Source: Mesobacillus campisalis (GTDB taxonomy: Bacteria; Bacillota; Bacilli; Bacillales; Cytobacillaceae). From it: a stretch of DNA of 64,000 nt. Shown piece after piece: positions 50,901-59,037 of this stretch. The position numbers were made by a program, and so were the translations under genes. The stretch covers positions 1-64,000 of the forward strand of contig NZ_LAYY01000009.1 of assembly GCF_000986785.1 (NCBI RefSeq). Reading direction: 5' to 3'. The notes beneath the pieces were generated by a model. That model was given only the letters and a program-made list of their open reading frames with translations, searched no databases and had not been told where the DNA came from. Numbering within the stretch: the stretch's first letter is position 1; each line of letters opens with the position of its first letter.

Positions 50901-50979
50901 CGCCCATAATTATTACCTTATTTAATCCTTCCTGAGTCAAAATCAATGCTTTCTACGCATTGCCTACTGTGTTTAAAGA

Positions 50980-51435
50980 TCATGGAGTAATAGTTAATTC
51001 CAAATACTCGTCGGTTTCCTTAAACCCAAACTTCTTATATACAGGTCTTCCCATTTCTGAAGCACCAAGCCATATTCTTGATATTCCAGATAATTTGACC
51101 TCCTCAACCAATTTTGAAAGCAGGTTTGTTGCTAATCCTCGACCGCGATAGTTTTGGTTTGTATACATATTTGCTATGTAGGCCTTTTTTCCAGTTTTAT
51201 TGGTATAGCTTGGTGGGAAATCATAAAAAATTACTGCGCCGCAAGCAACAATTTCCCTTTCATCTTCTGCAAGCCATTGGATCAGCCTACCTTCACTTAG
51301 CTTATCTCTAAAAAATACGGATAGTTCTTTATCAATGTCAATATTGGGTTCTAACCCCTCATCAACCAATTGTATTTTTCTCAGTTCAACCAATTTTTCA
51401 ATATCGTTCAGGTCTGCTCTGCGATAATTCAACAT
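50980..51435 (-). CDS. GNAT-family N-acetyltransferase
   Basis: GNAT of 151 aa: YRRADLNDIEKLVELRKIQL start, WLAEDEREIVACGAVIFYD, the acetyl-CoA loop YTNQNYRGRGLATNLLSKLV, and the end GRPVYKKFGFKETDEYLEL. The IANMYT segment before the loop is typical of aminoglycoside/peptide-type GNATs in bacilli. Substrate unknown. Stand-alone. Confidence 0.87.
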   Translation of the reverse strand: MLNYRRADLNDIEKLVELRKIQLVDEGLEPNIDIDKELSVFFRDKLSEGRLIQWLAEDEREIVACGAVIFYDFPPSYTNKTGKKAYIANMYTNQNYRGRGLATNLLSKLVEEVKLSGISRIWLGASEMGRPVYKKFGFKETDEYLELTITP

Positions 51436-51639
51436 CAGTCACTCCTATTTGAATCGAGATTGTATTTTTCAATCCTATGTATAAGTTCTTCTTTCTACCA
51501 GAAAGGCTTGAACTTCCTATTACCATAATACTAAAAAGTAACAAATTACCGTTCTTAATTTTCAGGTAAATTTTAATTGATTCCTTATTTAGGCCAAATC
51601 CTTTATACTGGAGAGAATTAAACTTCAGTAAAAAACAAA

Positions 51640-51685
51640 AGCCAAACGAGACAAATCTTTATTTGGATCGTTTGGCTCCTTTTGG
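51640..51685. terminator. Hairpin terminator
   Basis: AGCCAAACGA / TCGTTTGGCT stem (51640-51649, 51668-51677) with a T-rich tail; orphan between divergent genes. Confidence 0.65.
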
Positions 51686-51759
51686 ATTTTAAAAGGCATT
51701 TCAAATCATCCTCCCTAATTAGCAGTTAAAGTTCAGCGTAGTGCACGAGAATTATTTAA

Positions 51760-51828
51760 TGATTATGGAGTTATACACTTTTGCTATGGGGCTAGGTTAT
51801 AAGGTTTTTTTAATAGGGTTATGGTAAG
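51760..51828 (+). promoter_or_regulatory. Possible leader peptide upstream of the MFS gene
   Basis: A 22-codon frame MIMELYTFAMGLGYKVFLIG-LW ends in TGG TAA, and its stop merges with the TAAGGAG ribosome site of the efflux gene. No good ribosome site of its own is seen, so a translational-coupling role is speculative. Confidence 0.3.
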
Positions 51829-51839
51829 GAGATATATTA

Positions 51840-53018
51840 ATGAAGAATTATAAAGTTACTTTAAGCTTATTGCTGATGAATTTGTTCATAGCCTTTTTGG
51901 GGATTGGCCTTGTGATTCCAGTTATGCCTACCTTGATGAATGAGTTGAATATCACTGGGACGGTCATTGGTTATTTAACCGCCGCCTTTGCGATTGCACA
52001 ATTGATTTGTTCGCCTTTAGCTGGGAGAGCGGCCGATAAGTTCGGTCGTAAAATTATGATTGTCATAGGGCTGTTTTTGTTCGGCTTCTCTGAGTTTCTA
52101 TTTGGCTTAGGGAAAGAAATACAAACGTTATTTGTTTCTCGTATTTTAGGTGGAGTGAGCGCCGCGTTCATCATGCCGGCTGTGACTGCCTATATTGCCG
52201 ATATAACGACAAGGCAGACCCGCCCTAAAGCACTCGGGTACATGTCGGCAGCAATCAGCACAGGATTTATTATTGGGCCGGGAATTGGCGGTTTTTTAGC
52301 GGACTTTGGAACCCGGGTGCCTTTCTTCTTTGCGGGAGGTCTTGGGACAATTGCCGGGATTCTTTCCATCCTTTTATTAACTGAACCGCAACGTTCTGTG
52401 GAAGAGTCTGAAAATGTCTCTGAGGGGAATATGGGGATTAAACGTATTTTTGCTCCGCTGTATTTCATTCCGTTTGTGCTAATTTTCATTGCATCCTTTG
52501 GTTTGGCTGCATTTGAATCTTTTTTCAGTTTGTTTGTGGATCACAAATTCCAGTTTACTCCAGCTGATATTGCCATCGTCATCACAGGAGGGGCCGTTTT
52601 CGGGGCGATTGCCCAAGTCCTTCTTTTTGATCGGCTGGCACGAATATGGGGAGAAATCAAACTGATACGCTATTGTTTGATTTTATCTGCTGTTCTGGTT
52701 TATTTAATGACCGTGGTTCATTCCTATTTTGCGATTCTACTCGTTACTTTCATTGTGTTTGTCGGCTTTGACCTGTTCCGCCCAGCGGTTACGTCCTACC
52801 TTTCCAATATTGCAGGGAATGAACAAGGTTTCGTTGGCGGCATGAACTCGATGTTCACTAGTCTGGCGAATATTTTCGGCCCAATTTTAGGAGGCATTTT
52901 ATTCGATATTGATATTAACTATCCATACTACTTTGCAACATTGGTATTAATTGCTGGGATTGGGCTAACGCTGTTATGGAAAAAGCCCGCCACTGTTCAA
53001 CAGAGGTCCATGGTCTAG
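51840..53018 (+). CDS. MFS multidrug efflux transporter (Bmr/NorA-like)
   Basis: Twelve-helix major facilitator (392 aa) of the DHA1 group. It has LGIGLVIPVMPTLMNELNIT in helix 1, motif A GRAADKFGRKIMIVIGLFLF, and the antiporter motif C GYMSAAISTGFIIGPGIGGF. The nearest types are Bmr, Blt and NorA, proton-driven pumps for hydrophobic cations and quinolones. Substrates are not predictable. Ribosome site TAAGGAG; own terminator. No regulator adjacent. Confidence 0.9.
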   Translation: MKNYKVTLSLLLMNLFIAFLGIGLVIPVMPTLMNELNITGTVIGYLTAAFAIAQLICSPLAGRAADKFGRKIMIVIGLFLFGFSEFLFGLGKEIQTLFVSRILGGVSAAFIMPAVTAYIADITTRQTRPKALGYMSAAISTGFIIGPGIGGFLADFGTRVPFFFAGGLGTIAGILSILLLTEPQRSVEESENVSEGNMGIKRIFAPLYFIPFVLIFIASFGLAAFESFFSLFVDHKFQFTPADIAIVITGGAVFGAIAQVLLFDRLARIWGEIKLIRYCLILSAVLVYLMTVVHSYFAILLVTFIVFVGFDLFRPAVTSYLSNIAGNEQGFVGGMNSMFTSLANIFGPILGGILFDIDINYPYYFATLVLIAGIGLTLLWKKPATVQQRSMV

Positions 53019-53045
53019 GTCCGCAGCAAAAAGGATCACAGCATT

Positions 53046-53073
53046 AAGGAGTGTCATTCATGACGCTCCTTTT
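53046..53073 (+). terminator. Terminator of the MFS gene
   Basis: AAGGAGtGTC / GACgCTCCTT stem followed by T-rich sequence. Confidence 0.75.
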
Positions 53074-53125
53074 CTATAACAAAGGATTGTCCCCCTTTTT
53101 ATAAAGATTAACTCTTCAATCATTT

Positions 53126-53314
53126 TTATTCGTATGTCATGTGGTCTTTAAGTTCCTGGATGAATTTATAGTCCAAAGGAGCATTTACTACCTTGTAAGC
53201 ACGATTTGACACAATTACATTCCGTTCAAAAACGGAACTTCCGTAGCTTAGTGGAAGATCTTCATGAAACCCTCCGCAACCTTTACAATAATAACCACCA
53301 AAATGATTGCTCAT
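53126..53314 (-). CDS. DUF2199-like zinc head, short form (62 aa)
   Basis: Begins YYCKGCGGFHEDLPLSYGSS, the CxxCGxxH zinc site and LPLSYG motif of DUF2199, then departs from that family with NVIVSNRAYKVVNAPLDYKF and ends early. The ATG follows GAGGTGATG. It may be a genuine miniprotein using only the zinc head, or a truncated paralog whose tail was replaced. Compare the start-less DUF2199 gene at 6982. Confidence 0.65.
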   Translation of the reverse strand: MSNHFGGYYCKGCGGFHEDLPLSYGSSVFERNVIVSNRAYKVVNAPLDYKFIQELKDHMTYE

Positions 53315-53427
53315 TTACATCACCTCATAAAAACTACTCGTAATCTATTATACATATTCTTCTAAAAGTTAAAACGTAACGGTATACTTTTAAAAAAAGG
53401 TGAAAATTCAATAAAGGAGATGTTTTT

Positions 53428-54180
53428 GTGTCTGAAAATTGGGATATTTATTTCGACTATATTGATGATAAAATTGCTTCCGTTGTTTTGGATTTGGATA
53501 TATGGCAGGAGATTGACAATGAAGAATTCAATCATTCTTTCTGTTTAAGGCTTAACTTAAAAGAGCCTAATGAAGACGGCTTACCAATTGAAAAGGAAGC
53601 AGAGGTGATAAACGAAATAGAAGATTCCCTTATTGAATTTTTAGACCATAGAAACTTTATTAACGTTGGAAGAGTGACTACCAACGGGGTTAGAGATGTT
53701 ATCTTTTATTCTAATCAAGAATTGAAAAACATCTTGATTGATGCCGCTCACCAATTTGTTAAGCCAGCTGGGTATGAGTTTGAAATTTTCGGCATTGAAG
53801 AAGATGAGACCTGGGAATTTTATTATGATTTTCTATACCCTAATCAATATCAACAACAGCATATGGGAAATCAACAAGTGGTTGATTCTTTGGAAGAGTC
53901 CGGGGATCAATTAGAAGTGCCCCGCAAAGTTGAACACTGGCTGCTATTTAGTGATTTAAAAATGATGAAACGTTTTATTAAAGATATTAAGAAAGAAGGT
54001 TTTTCAATTGAAGAAGAGCCAAATCAAGTCAACGAGGAGGGAAAATATACAGTTGCTATTTCCAGAATTGACTCCGTTGACCTCCCTTCAATCAATGAAG
54101 TAACCGACTTATTAATCGAAATTTCGGAAGAGCACGAAGGTGAATATGATGGTTGGGAAACTTTTGTTTTAGGAGAGTAG
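53428..54180 (+). CDS. DUF695 + RraB-domain protein (250 aa)
   Basis: Two modules. An N-terminal DUF695-like domain (~1-125: NWDIYFDYIDDKIASVVLDL, YEFEIFGIEEDETWEFYYDF) is joined to a C-terminal RraB-type domain (~165-250: HWLLFSDLKMMKRFIKDIKK, GFSIEEEP, ISEEHEGEYDGWET). RraB modulates RNase E in enterobacteria; in Bacillus the fused form has no known role. GTG start behind AAAGGAGATG. Strong terminator after. Confidence 0.8.
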   Translation: MSENWDIYFDYIDDKIASVVLDLDIWQEIDNEEFNHSFCLRLNLKEPNEDGLPIEKEAEVINEIEDSLIEFLDHRNFINVGRVTTNGVRDVIFYSNQELKNILIDAAHQFVKPAGYEFEIFGIEEDETWEFYYDFLYPNQYQQQHMGNQQVVDSLEESGDQLEVPRKVEHWLLFSDLKMMKRFIKDIKKEGFSIEEEPNQVNEEGKYTVAISRIDSVDLPSINEVTDLLIEISEEHEGEYDGWETFVLGE

Positions 54181-54266
54181 CTTGGGATCAATTCATTCAA
54201 ATTAAAGTCATATTCTATTAAATAAAAATCATCAAAGCCACGTTCAAAGTAGCTAATATAGATGCC

Positions 54267-54296
54267 CCAAAAAGTCAGCTTTCACTGACTTTTTGG
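54267..54296. terminator. Bidirectional terminator
   Basis: CCAAAAAGTCAG / CTGACTTTTTGG 12-bp perfect stem between convergent genes. Confidence 0.9.
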
Positions 54297-54310
54297 ACAG
54301 CCCTTTATTT

Positions 54311-54595
54311 TTAAATAGGATATACTGTTTTGTGGTCCGCAAAAACAAGCAACTGCTCGTTATCTTTATCAAACAAAAGCTCAGCATCCGAGGAATAATA
54401 CCATGTTTTTTGTGTGTCCTCCACCGCAAATAAATTTAATTCCTCTTTAAATTTTTGAATATTCATTGCTTTTTCATACGATATAGGAAAGGAAATTATC
54501 CATTTATCCTCATTTTTCTTAATCTCATAGTGTTCTGTTTGATAAAAAAGACGGCTTCCTATTGCATGACGAACTAATAACACCCTACTCACCAC
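54311..54595 (-). CDS. Hypothetical protein downstream of pirin (94 aa)
   Basis: Small soluble protein (SRVLLVRHAIGSRLFYQTEH, WIISFPISYEKAMNIQ, WYYSSDAELLFDKDNEQLLV). Its start overlaps the end of the pirin gene by 11 bases, so the two are translationally coupled. The GTG start may be either of two adjacent codons. No family recognised; a partner role with pirin is inferred only from the overlap. Confidence 0.6.
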   Translation of the reverse strand: MVSRVLLVRHAIGSRLFYQTEHYEIKKNEDKWIISFPISYEKAMNIQKFKEELNLFAVEDTQKTWYYSSDAELLFDKDNEQLLVFADHKTVYPI

Positions 54596-55292
54596 CCAAA
54601 TCCATTAATAAAAAGAATGTATCTTTAGTTGATCTTATTTTAAGTTCCTCTAAATCGGAAAGCCGAGCGCTGTCTCTTTGGCCAACAAGGAATTCATGAT
54701 TTAAGGCTAATTCTCCCTCTATAACAAAAACGTACATCTTTCTTCCTGGTTTTTGCTGAAAAGAAAGCTCTTTTCCTGAATCCAGCTTTGATAAATATAG
54801 TGTTGCATCACTATTTATTGTTGCCGTTCCTTCAATTCCAGATGACGAAACGATGGGAAGCAGCACATTGTGCATGGCTTCTATATTATAGCTAATATCT
54901 TCATAAGATGGCTTTAACTGTTTTTGATTTGGTATGAACCAAAGTTGTAAAAAACTTGATTCCTCTTCTGTTGAAGGATTCATTTCAGAATGCAGCAAAC
55001 CCGTGCCGGCACTCATTACTTGAACATTGCCAAATTGCAGGATTCCATTACTTCCCAAACTGTCCTCATGTCTCAGCTTACCCTTCAATACAATGGATAC
55101 AATCTCCATTTCCCTGTGAGGGTGAATGCCAAAGCCCTTCCCAGCCTGCACAGTGTCATCATTAAAAACACGAAGGGGGCCAAATTTGACATTAGCTTCA
55201 TCAAAATATTCACCAAATGAAAAGCTTAAGTTGCTTTCTAACCACTCATTTTTCACAGTATAACGGGATGTGGAGGGAACCACTTTAATCAT
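54585..55292 (-). CDS. Pirin-family bicupin protein
   Basis: Pirin/YhaK-like bicupin (235 aa). It has FGPLRVFNDDTVQAGKGFGI, then HPHREMEIVSIVLKG with the metal-binding His pair, GTGLLHSEMNPSTEEES with the third His, and a C-terminal cupin half (GRKMYVFVIEGELALN). Relatives act as quercetin dioxygenases or redox sensors. The ATG at 55292 follows GAGGTGAC. It lies ~1 kb from the quinone-stress locus, which fits an aromatic-substrate role, but no MhqR box precedes it. Confidence 0.87.
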   Translation of the reverse strand: MIKVVPSTSRYTVKNEWLESNLSFSFGEYFDEANVKFGPLRVFNDDTVQAGKGFGIHPHREMEIVSIVLKGKLRHEDSLGSNGILQFGNVQVMSAGTGLLHSEMNPSTEEESSFLQLWFIPNQKQLKPSYEDISYNIEAMHNVLLPIVSSSGIEGTATINSDATLYLSKLDSGKELSFQQKPGRKMYVFVIEGELALNHEFLVGQRDSARLSDLEELKIRSTKDTFFLLMDLGGE

Positions 55293-55509
55293 GCCTGTCA
55301 CCTCATTGAATTTTAAATTATTCACTATTATTTTGCTGCAAATCTACTAAATAAAAGGTGTAGATGTGCATTTAAAATGTTAATCACAAACGTTAATGCT
55401 TAAGTATCTTTCCTTATATCCGATTGCAACTAAAATACACTGAATTCATAAGTCTCGAAATCAAATTAATTTTAAACATTTTATCCTACGAAGTCAAATT
55501 ATCTTATCT

Positions 55510-56251
55510 TCAACTCTGTAAGCCCTCGGTGCGTCTGTTTTGATGTTCCTTAATAGTTCCTTCAATATTAAAGATTTTCATGAATAAATCGATTTCTTTC
55601 TCGGAATCCAAGGAACTTGCTAAACCTTTAATATGTTTGATTGGATCTTTTAACAGCTGATTTACAATACTATCAATGTGTTTATTGATTACCTTTACTT
55701 CATGATGCGACAAATCAGAGAGTTTCCTTTTGAGACTGGACATAGTGTCTTTCTTAATGGATGAGGCTTTGGTGTTAAGTGCTGAAATTACTGGAACGAC
55801 TTCTAACAGGTTGACCCAGTGTTTAAATTCGCTAACCTCCCCCTTAATCATGCTCATTATGGTTTGCGCAGCTTTCTTGCGTTCCAGAAGGTTTGAATTG
55901 ATTATGCCATGTAAATCATCAATATTGTACAAAGAGACATTTTCCATACCTTCTATCCTTGGATTGATACTCCGGGGTACAGCAATGTCGATGATCAACA
56001 GTGGGTTTCCCTTTCTGGAAATACTTGCTTTCCAGGAATTCTGATATTTCCCTCTGGCCAACAATAATGTCATCAACAACTGTATAAATCTCCGTCCTGT
56101 TACAGGTCGACAAAATAATATTTTCTAAAACACTCGGCTTAGCTTGTAATGCTTTCATTGCCTTTCCAAACTCCGTCGGTTTGAATGTGAGTTTTTCCCT
56201 GATATCTACAGGGGCCGTTCTATAATTTATCCCCCCAACTAGAATATACAT
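55510..56251 (-). pseudogene. Internally deleted, frameshifted hemA (glutamyl-tRNA reductase) relic
   Basis: The first part reads [20 protein letters not shown] and [18 protein letters not shown], the N-terminal domain with catalytic Cys of glutamyl-tRNA reductase. After residue ~77 it jumps, in another frame, to [20 protein letters not shown] and [20 protein letters not shown], the far end of the NADPH domain plus the dimerisation helices. Most of the central ~180 residues of a normal ~440-aa HemA are missing. It cannot be active. The working hemA must lie elsewhere. Confidence 0.85.
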
Positions 56252-56309
56252 ACTCTTCCCCTCCTTAAATTCGACGTTAACCTGGTTATAGTGGAGAATT
56301 TGAAGCTCT

Positions 56310-56345
56310 AAAAAAGAGAGCCAATCAAAGGTTTGACTGGCTCTC
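56310..56345 (-). terminator. Terminator of the mhq operon
   Basis: GAGAGCCA / TGGCTCTC stem, extended by TCAAA/TTTGA-type pairing, followed on the minus strand by six T. Confidence 0.9.
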
Positions 56346-56360
56346 CTGATTTAATATGTC

Positions 56361-56783
56361 TTACGCAGCTCTTGTTAAGCTGGTTGAATCCTGTTTAAAG
56401 ACGAATTGACCTAAAGATAATAATTTACTTCCATTAATGGCAAGGTAAATAGCCATTGCTAAAAATGCCAGATCCAGTTCATAACCAGCCATTTGGCCGT
56501 TTCCAAGTAAACCAACTGATAGCTTAACCTTTAGGGTTGCCACAATCATGATAACAGCCAATAAAGCTGACACGAGCCTTGTTCCGACCCCTATGATTAA
56601 AGCGAGTCCTCCGATTAGTTCGATTCCTGCTACTGCATATGCCATAAACCCTGGCACCCCAATGCTTTGGAACCAGCCAACGGTATTCTCGATTCCCCCC
56701 TGGAATTTTACTAAACCATGAATGAAAAAGATAACTCCCAATGTAACACGTAAAATTAGTGCTCCTAACTCTGTTTTAAACAT
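56361..56783 (-). CDS. mhqP: DoxX-family membrane protein (MhqP-like)
   Basis: Four-helix DoxX protein (140 aa): GALILRVTLGVIFFIHGLVK, FQSIGVPGFMAYAVAGIELI, GVGTRLVSALLAVIMIVATL and ELDLAFLAMAIYLAING. In Bacillus subtilis the MhqR regulon includes the DoxX protein MhqP, proposed to aid quinone detoxification at the membrane. Last gene of the operon, 40 bp behind mhqD, before a terminator. The assignment rests on family plus context. Confidence 0.8.
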   Translation of the reverse strand: MFKTELGALILRVTLGVIFFIHGLVKFQGGIENTVGWFQSIGVPGFMAYAVAGIELIGGLALIIGVGTRLVSALLAVIMIVATLKVKLSVGLLGNGQMAGYELDLAFLAMAIYLAINGSKLLSLGQFVFKQDSTSLTRAA

Positions 56784-56823
56784 AATGAATTTCTCCTCCG
56801 ATATATTTTAATTAATGTTTTAT

Positions 56824-57426
56824 CTATAAATTTCGATACCATTTAGCCGCAGCTTCCACTTCCGAGGCGGTTAGCTGGTGCCCTTTATTTTCCCAATGAA
56901 TTTCAACTTTTGCATTTGCTTTTGCCAGCATGGACTGTAAATCGTTCGATTCCAATGGTGAACAGATTGGATCATTTGTTCCTGCACCGATAAACACGGA
57001 CTTCCCCGTCAAATCAGGAAGTTCAATTCCCTTCCTTGGCATCATTGGATGGTGGAGAATGGCTGCCTTTAATGCATTTTGGTAATGGAACAATAAACTT
57101 GCCGCGATATTCGCTCCATTTGAGTAGCCGATTGCCACAATATTATTTCTGTTAAAATCGTATTTTCTCGCCGATTCATCCAGAAAATCGTTCAATTCTT
57201 TTGTACGGAAAATAAGATCCTCCTCATCAAACACACCTTCGGCTAACCTCCGAAAAAAACGGGGCATTCCATTTTCAAGCACATTCCCCCTGACACTTAA
57301 AACTGATGCTTCATCGTCAATTCTTCCGGCAAGAGGCAATAAATCTAGTTCATTTCCACCAGTGCCATGAAGCAATAATAGGGTAGGTTTTGAGGGATTT
57401 TTCCCTTTTTCAAATATGTGTTTCAT
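56824..57426 (-). CDS. mhqD: Carboxylesterase/hydrolase MhqD-like
   Basis: Alpha/beta hydrolase (200 aa): TLLLLHGTGGNELDLLPLAG with the oxyanion HGTGG, nucleophile in VAIGYSNGANIAASLLFHY (G-Y-S-N-G), and catalytic His in WENKGHQLTASEVE. MhqD is induced by methylhydroquinone and catechol and probably hydrolyses ring-cleavage products. Its ATG (57426) overlaps the preceding dioxygenase stop as TAATG, with the ribosome site inside that gene, so translation is coupled. Confidence 0.88.
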   Translation of the reverse strand: MKHIFEKGKNPSKPTLLLLHGTGGNELDLLPLAGRIDDEASVLSVRGNVLENGMPRFFRRLAEGVFDEEDLIFRTKELNDFLDESARKYDFNRNNIVAIGYSNGANIAASLLFHYQNALKAAILHHPMMPRKGIELPDLTGKSVFIGAGTNDPICSPLESNDLQSMLAKANAKVEIHWENKGHQLTASEVEAAAKWYRNL

Positions 57427-58382
57427 TATCTTTCTCCTTTCATTAGGACCTGTACGGCGGGTAAGGTCTTTTCCAGTTCTTCTCGCTTTGATTCCAGCCA
57501 TGAAGGCAGCATAAGCTTTTGGCCAAGCTCCTCTATTGGTTCGTCCACAGCAAATCCTGGCGGGTCAGTCGCAATTTCAAAGAGGATGCCGCCTTCTTCA
57601 TGAAAGTAAAGGGCTTTAAAATAGTTTCGATCCAAAATCTCAGTTGGATAATAGCCTTTTTCCTGAAGAACATCTCTCCATTTACGATGTTCCTCTTCAT
57701 CTTTCGCTCTCCATGCAATGTGGTGAACCGTTCCCGCCCCCATTAATCCGCGTACGGAGGGGGTCAGTTTAATATCAATGATATTCCCAAGCTGAGCTTC
57801 CGATTTGAACCTAAGGAACCCTCCTTCTTGACCCAGGCATTCAAGGCCCAATATATTTTCAAGCACATCGGCGGTTTTATTAGGCTGTGCCGAGATCAGT
57901 GTGGCACCACCGAATCCCTTTATGGCTGCATCTGACTGGACTTCCCCGTTGCTCCAGGTATTTAGTGGTCCATCTGCCCGCTCTACCAGTTCAATTTCCA
58001 GTCCGTCTGGATCCTGAAATTGCAAGTAAGTTTCCCCGTAACGTACCGTCTGAATGTACTTGACTCCAAAATTTTGCAACCGGTCCTTCCAAAATTCCAT
58101 TGAATGGTCAGGAATTACATAACTGGTGACTCCAACCTGCCCAGTCCCGATTCGTCCTTTTAACTGCTTCTCCCAAGGGAAGAAGGTGATGACAGTTCCC
58201 GGATCGCCAGACCCATTTCCGAAATAAAGGTGATATACTTCCGGCCGATCAAAGTTAATTGTTTTTTTAACCAGCCTTAATCCAAGCACCCCTGCGTAAA
58301 AATCAATGTTCCTTTGAGCATCATTCACCATTGCAGTAATATGATGGATCCCTGCAGTTCTTTGCAAACTTATCCTCTCCAC
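57426..58382 (-). CDS. Ring-cleaving dioxygenase (MhqO/MhqE-like)
   Basis: Two-domain VOC extradiol-type dioxygenase (318 aa): GIHHITAMVNDAQRNIDFYA (first domain), GTVHHIAWRAKDEEEHRKWR and GILFEIATDPPGFAVDEP (second domain, metal His/Glu). Bacillus MhqA/E/O enzymes open hydroquinone or catechol rings during quinone stress. It lies between the flavin reductase and mhqD in one operon. It is ~60% similar by eye to the paralog at 59038, so the pair may differ in substrate. Exact ortholog unresolved. Confidence 0.88.
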   Translation of the reverse strand: MERISLQRTAGIHHITAMVNDAQRNIDFYAGVLGLRLVKKTINFDRPEVYHLYFGNGSGDPGTVITFFPWEKQLKGRIGTGQVGVTSYVIPDHSMEFWKDRLQNFGVKYIQTVRYGETYLQFQDPDGLEIELVERADGPLNTWSNGEVQSDAAIKGFGGATLISAQPNKTADVLENILGLECLGQEGGFLRFKSEAQLGNIIDIKLTPSVRGLMGAGTVHHIAWRAKDEEEHRKWRDVLQEKGYYPTEILDRNYFKALYFHEEGGILFEIATDPPGFAVDEPIEELGQKLMLPSWLESKREELEKTLPAVQVLMKGER

Positions 58383-58406
58383 TTCACTTAATTGGATATA
58401 GAAACT

Positions 58407-59024
58407 TTACTTAGGCCTCTCAAGCGAAAACATCTCGCCGATTTTTGCATAATTGGTGCCTGCCAAACGGCTCACTGCAGCAAGTCCTCTTGGATCAATT
58501 CTTCCATTTTGATAAATATCATCCTCAATATGAAATTGAACGACTTTGCCTATAATGAAATCACTTCCCGGGGAATCCGTACCGCCCAGTTCTAAAGTGT
58601 GTTCCAAAATACACTCCATACGGACTTTGGCCTCCCTCACACCCGGAACAGTAATCTTTGAGCTAGCGATTGGAGTTAACTGAGCTAATTCAATCTCACT
58701 TTGCTCGGCAGGCAGAGACGCAGCAGTCTTATTGATTTTTTCAACATTATGTTCATCGACGATATGGACGACAAATTCCTTGGTATCCGTGATGTTTCTT
58801 GCTGTATCCTTTTGCTTTCCCTCTGACCTTTGGATGGATAACGAAATCATTGGAGGATTGGATGTGACAATATTAAAGTAACTAAATGGCGCCCCGTTCA
58901 AAACCCCGTCTTTAGAAATCGTTGTGACGAAAGCAATAGGTCTTGGTATGATGCTTCCGATTAAAAATTTATAATTTTCTCTTTCGGTATTTTGCGATGG
59001 ATCGATTGAAAGCATAGGAATCAC
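58407..59024 (-). CDS. Flavin reductase-like FMN-binding protein (YwrF-like)
   Basis: Split-barrel flavin reductase family (205 aa): NYKFLIGSIIPRPIAFVTTI, NGAPFSYFNIVTSNPPMISL (FMN-binding), DTKEFVVHIVDE and DFIIGKVVQFHIED. Such proteins pass electrons from NAD(P)H to flavin or reduce quinones. It is located between the two ring-cleaving dioxygenases with short gaps (13 and 24 bp), so it likely reduces quinones to the hydroquinones that the dioxygenases cleave. Confidence 0.87.
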   Translation of the reverse strand: MIPMLSIDPSQNTERENYKFLIGSIIPRPIAFVTTISKDGVLNGAPFSYFNIVTSNPPMISLSIQRSEGKQKDTARNITDTKEFVVHIVDEHNVEKINKTAASLPAEQSEIELAQLTPIASSKITVPGVREAKVRMECILEHTLELGGTDSPGSDFIIGKVVQFHIEDDIYQNGRIDPRGLAAVSRLAGTNYAKIGEMFSLERPK

Positions 59025-59037
59025 CTCTTTACAAGAC

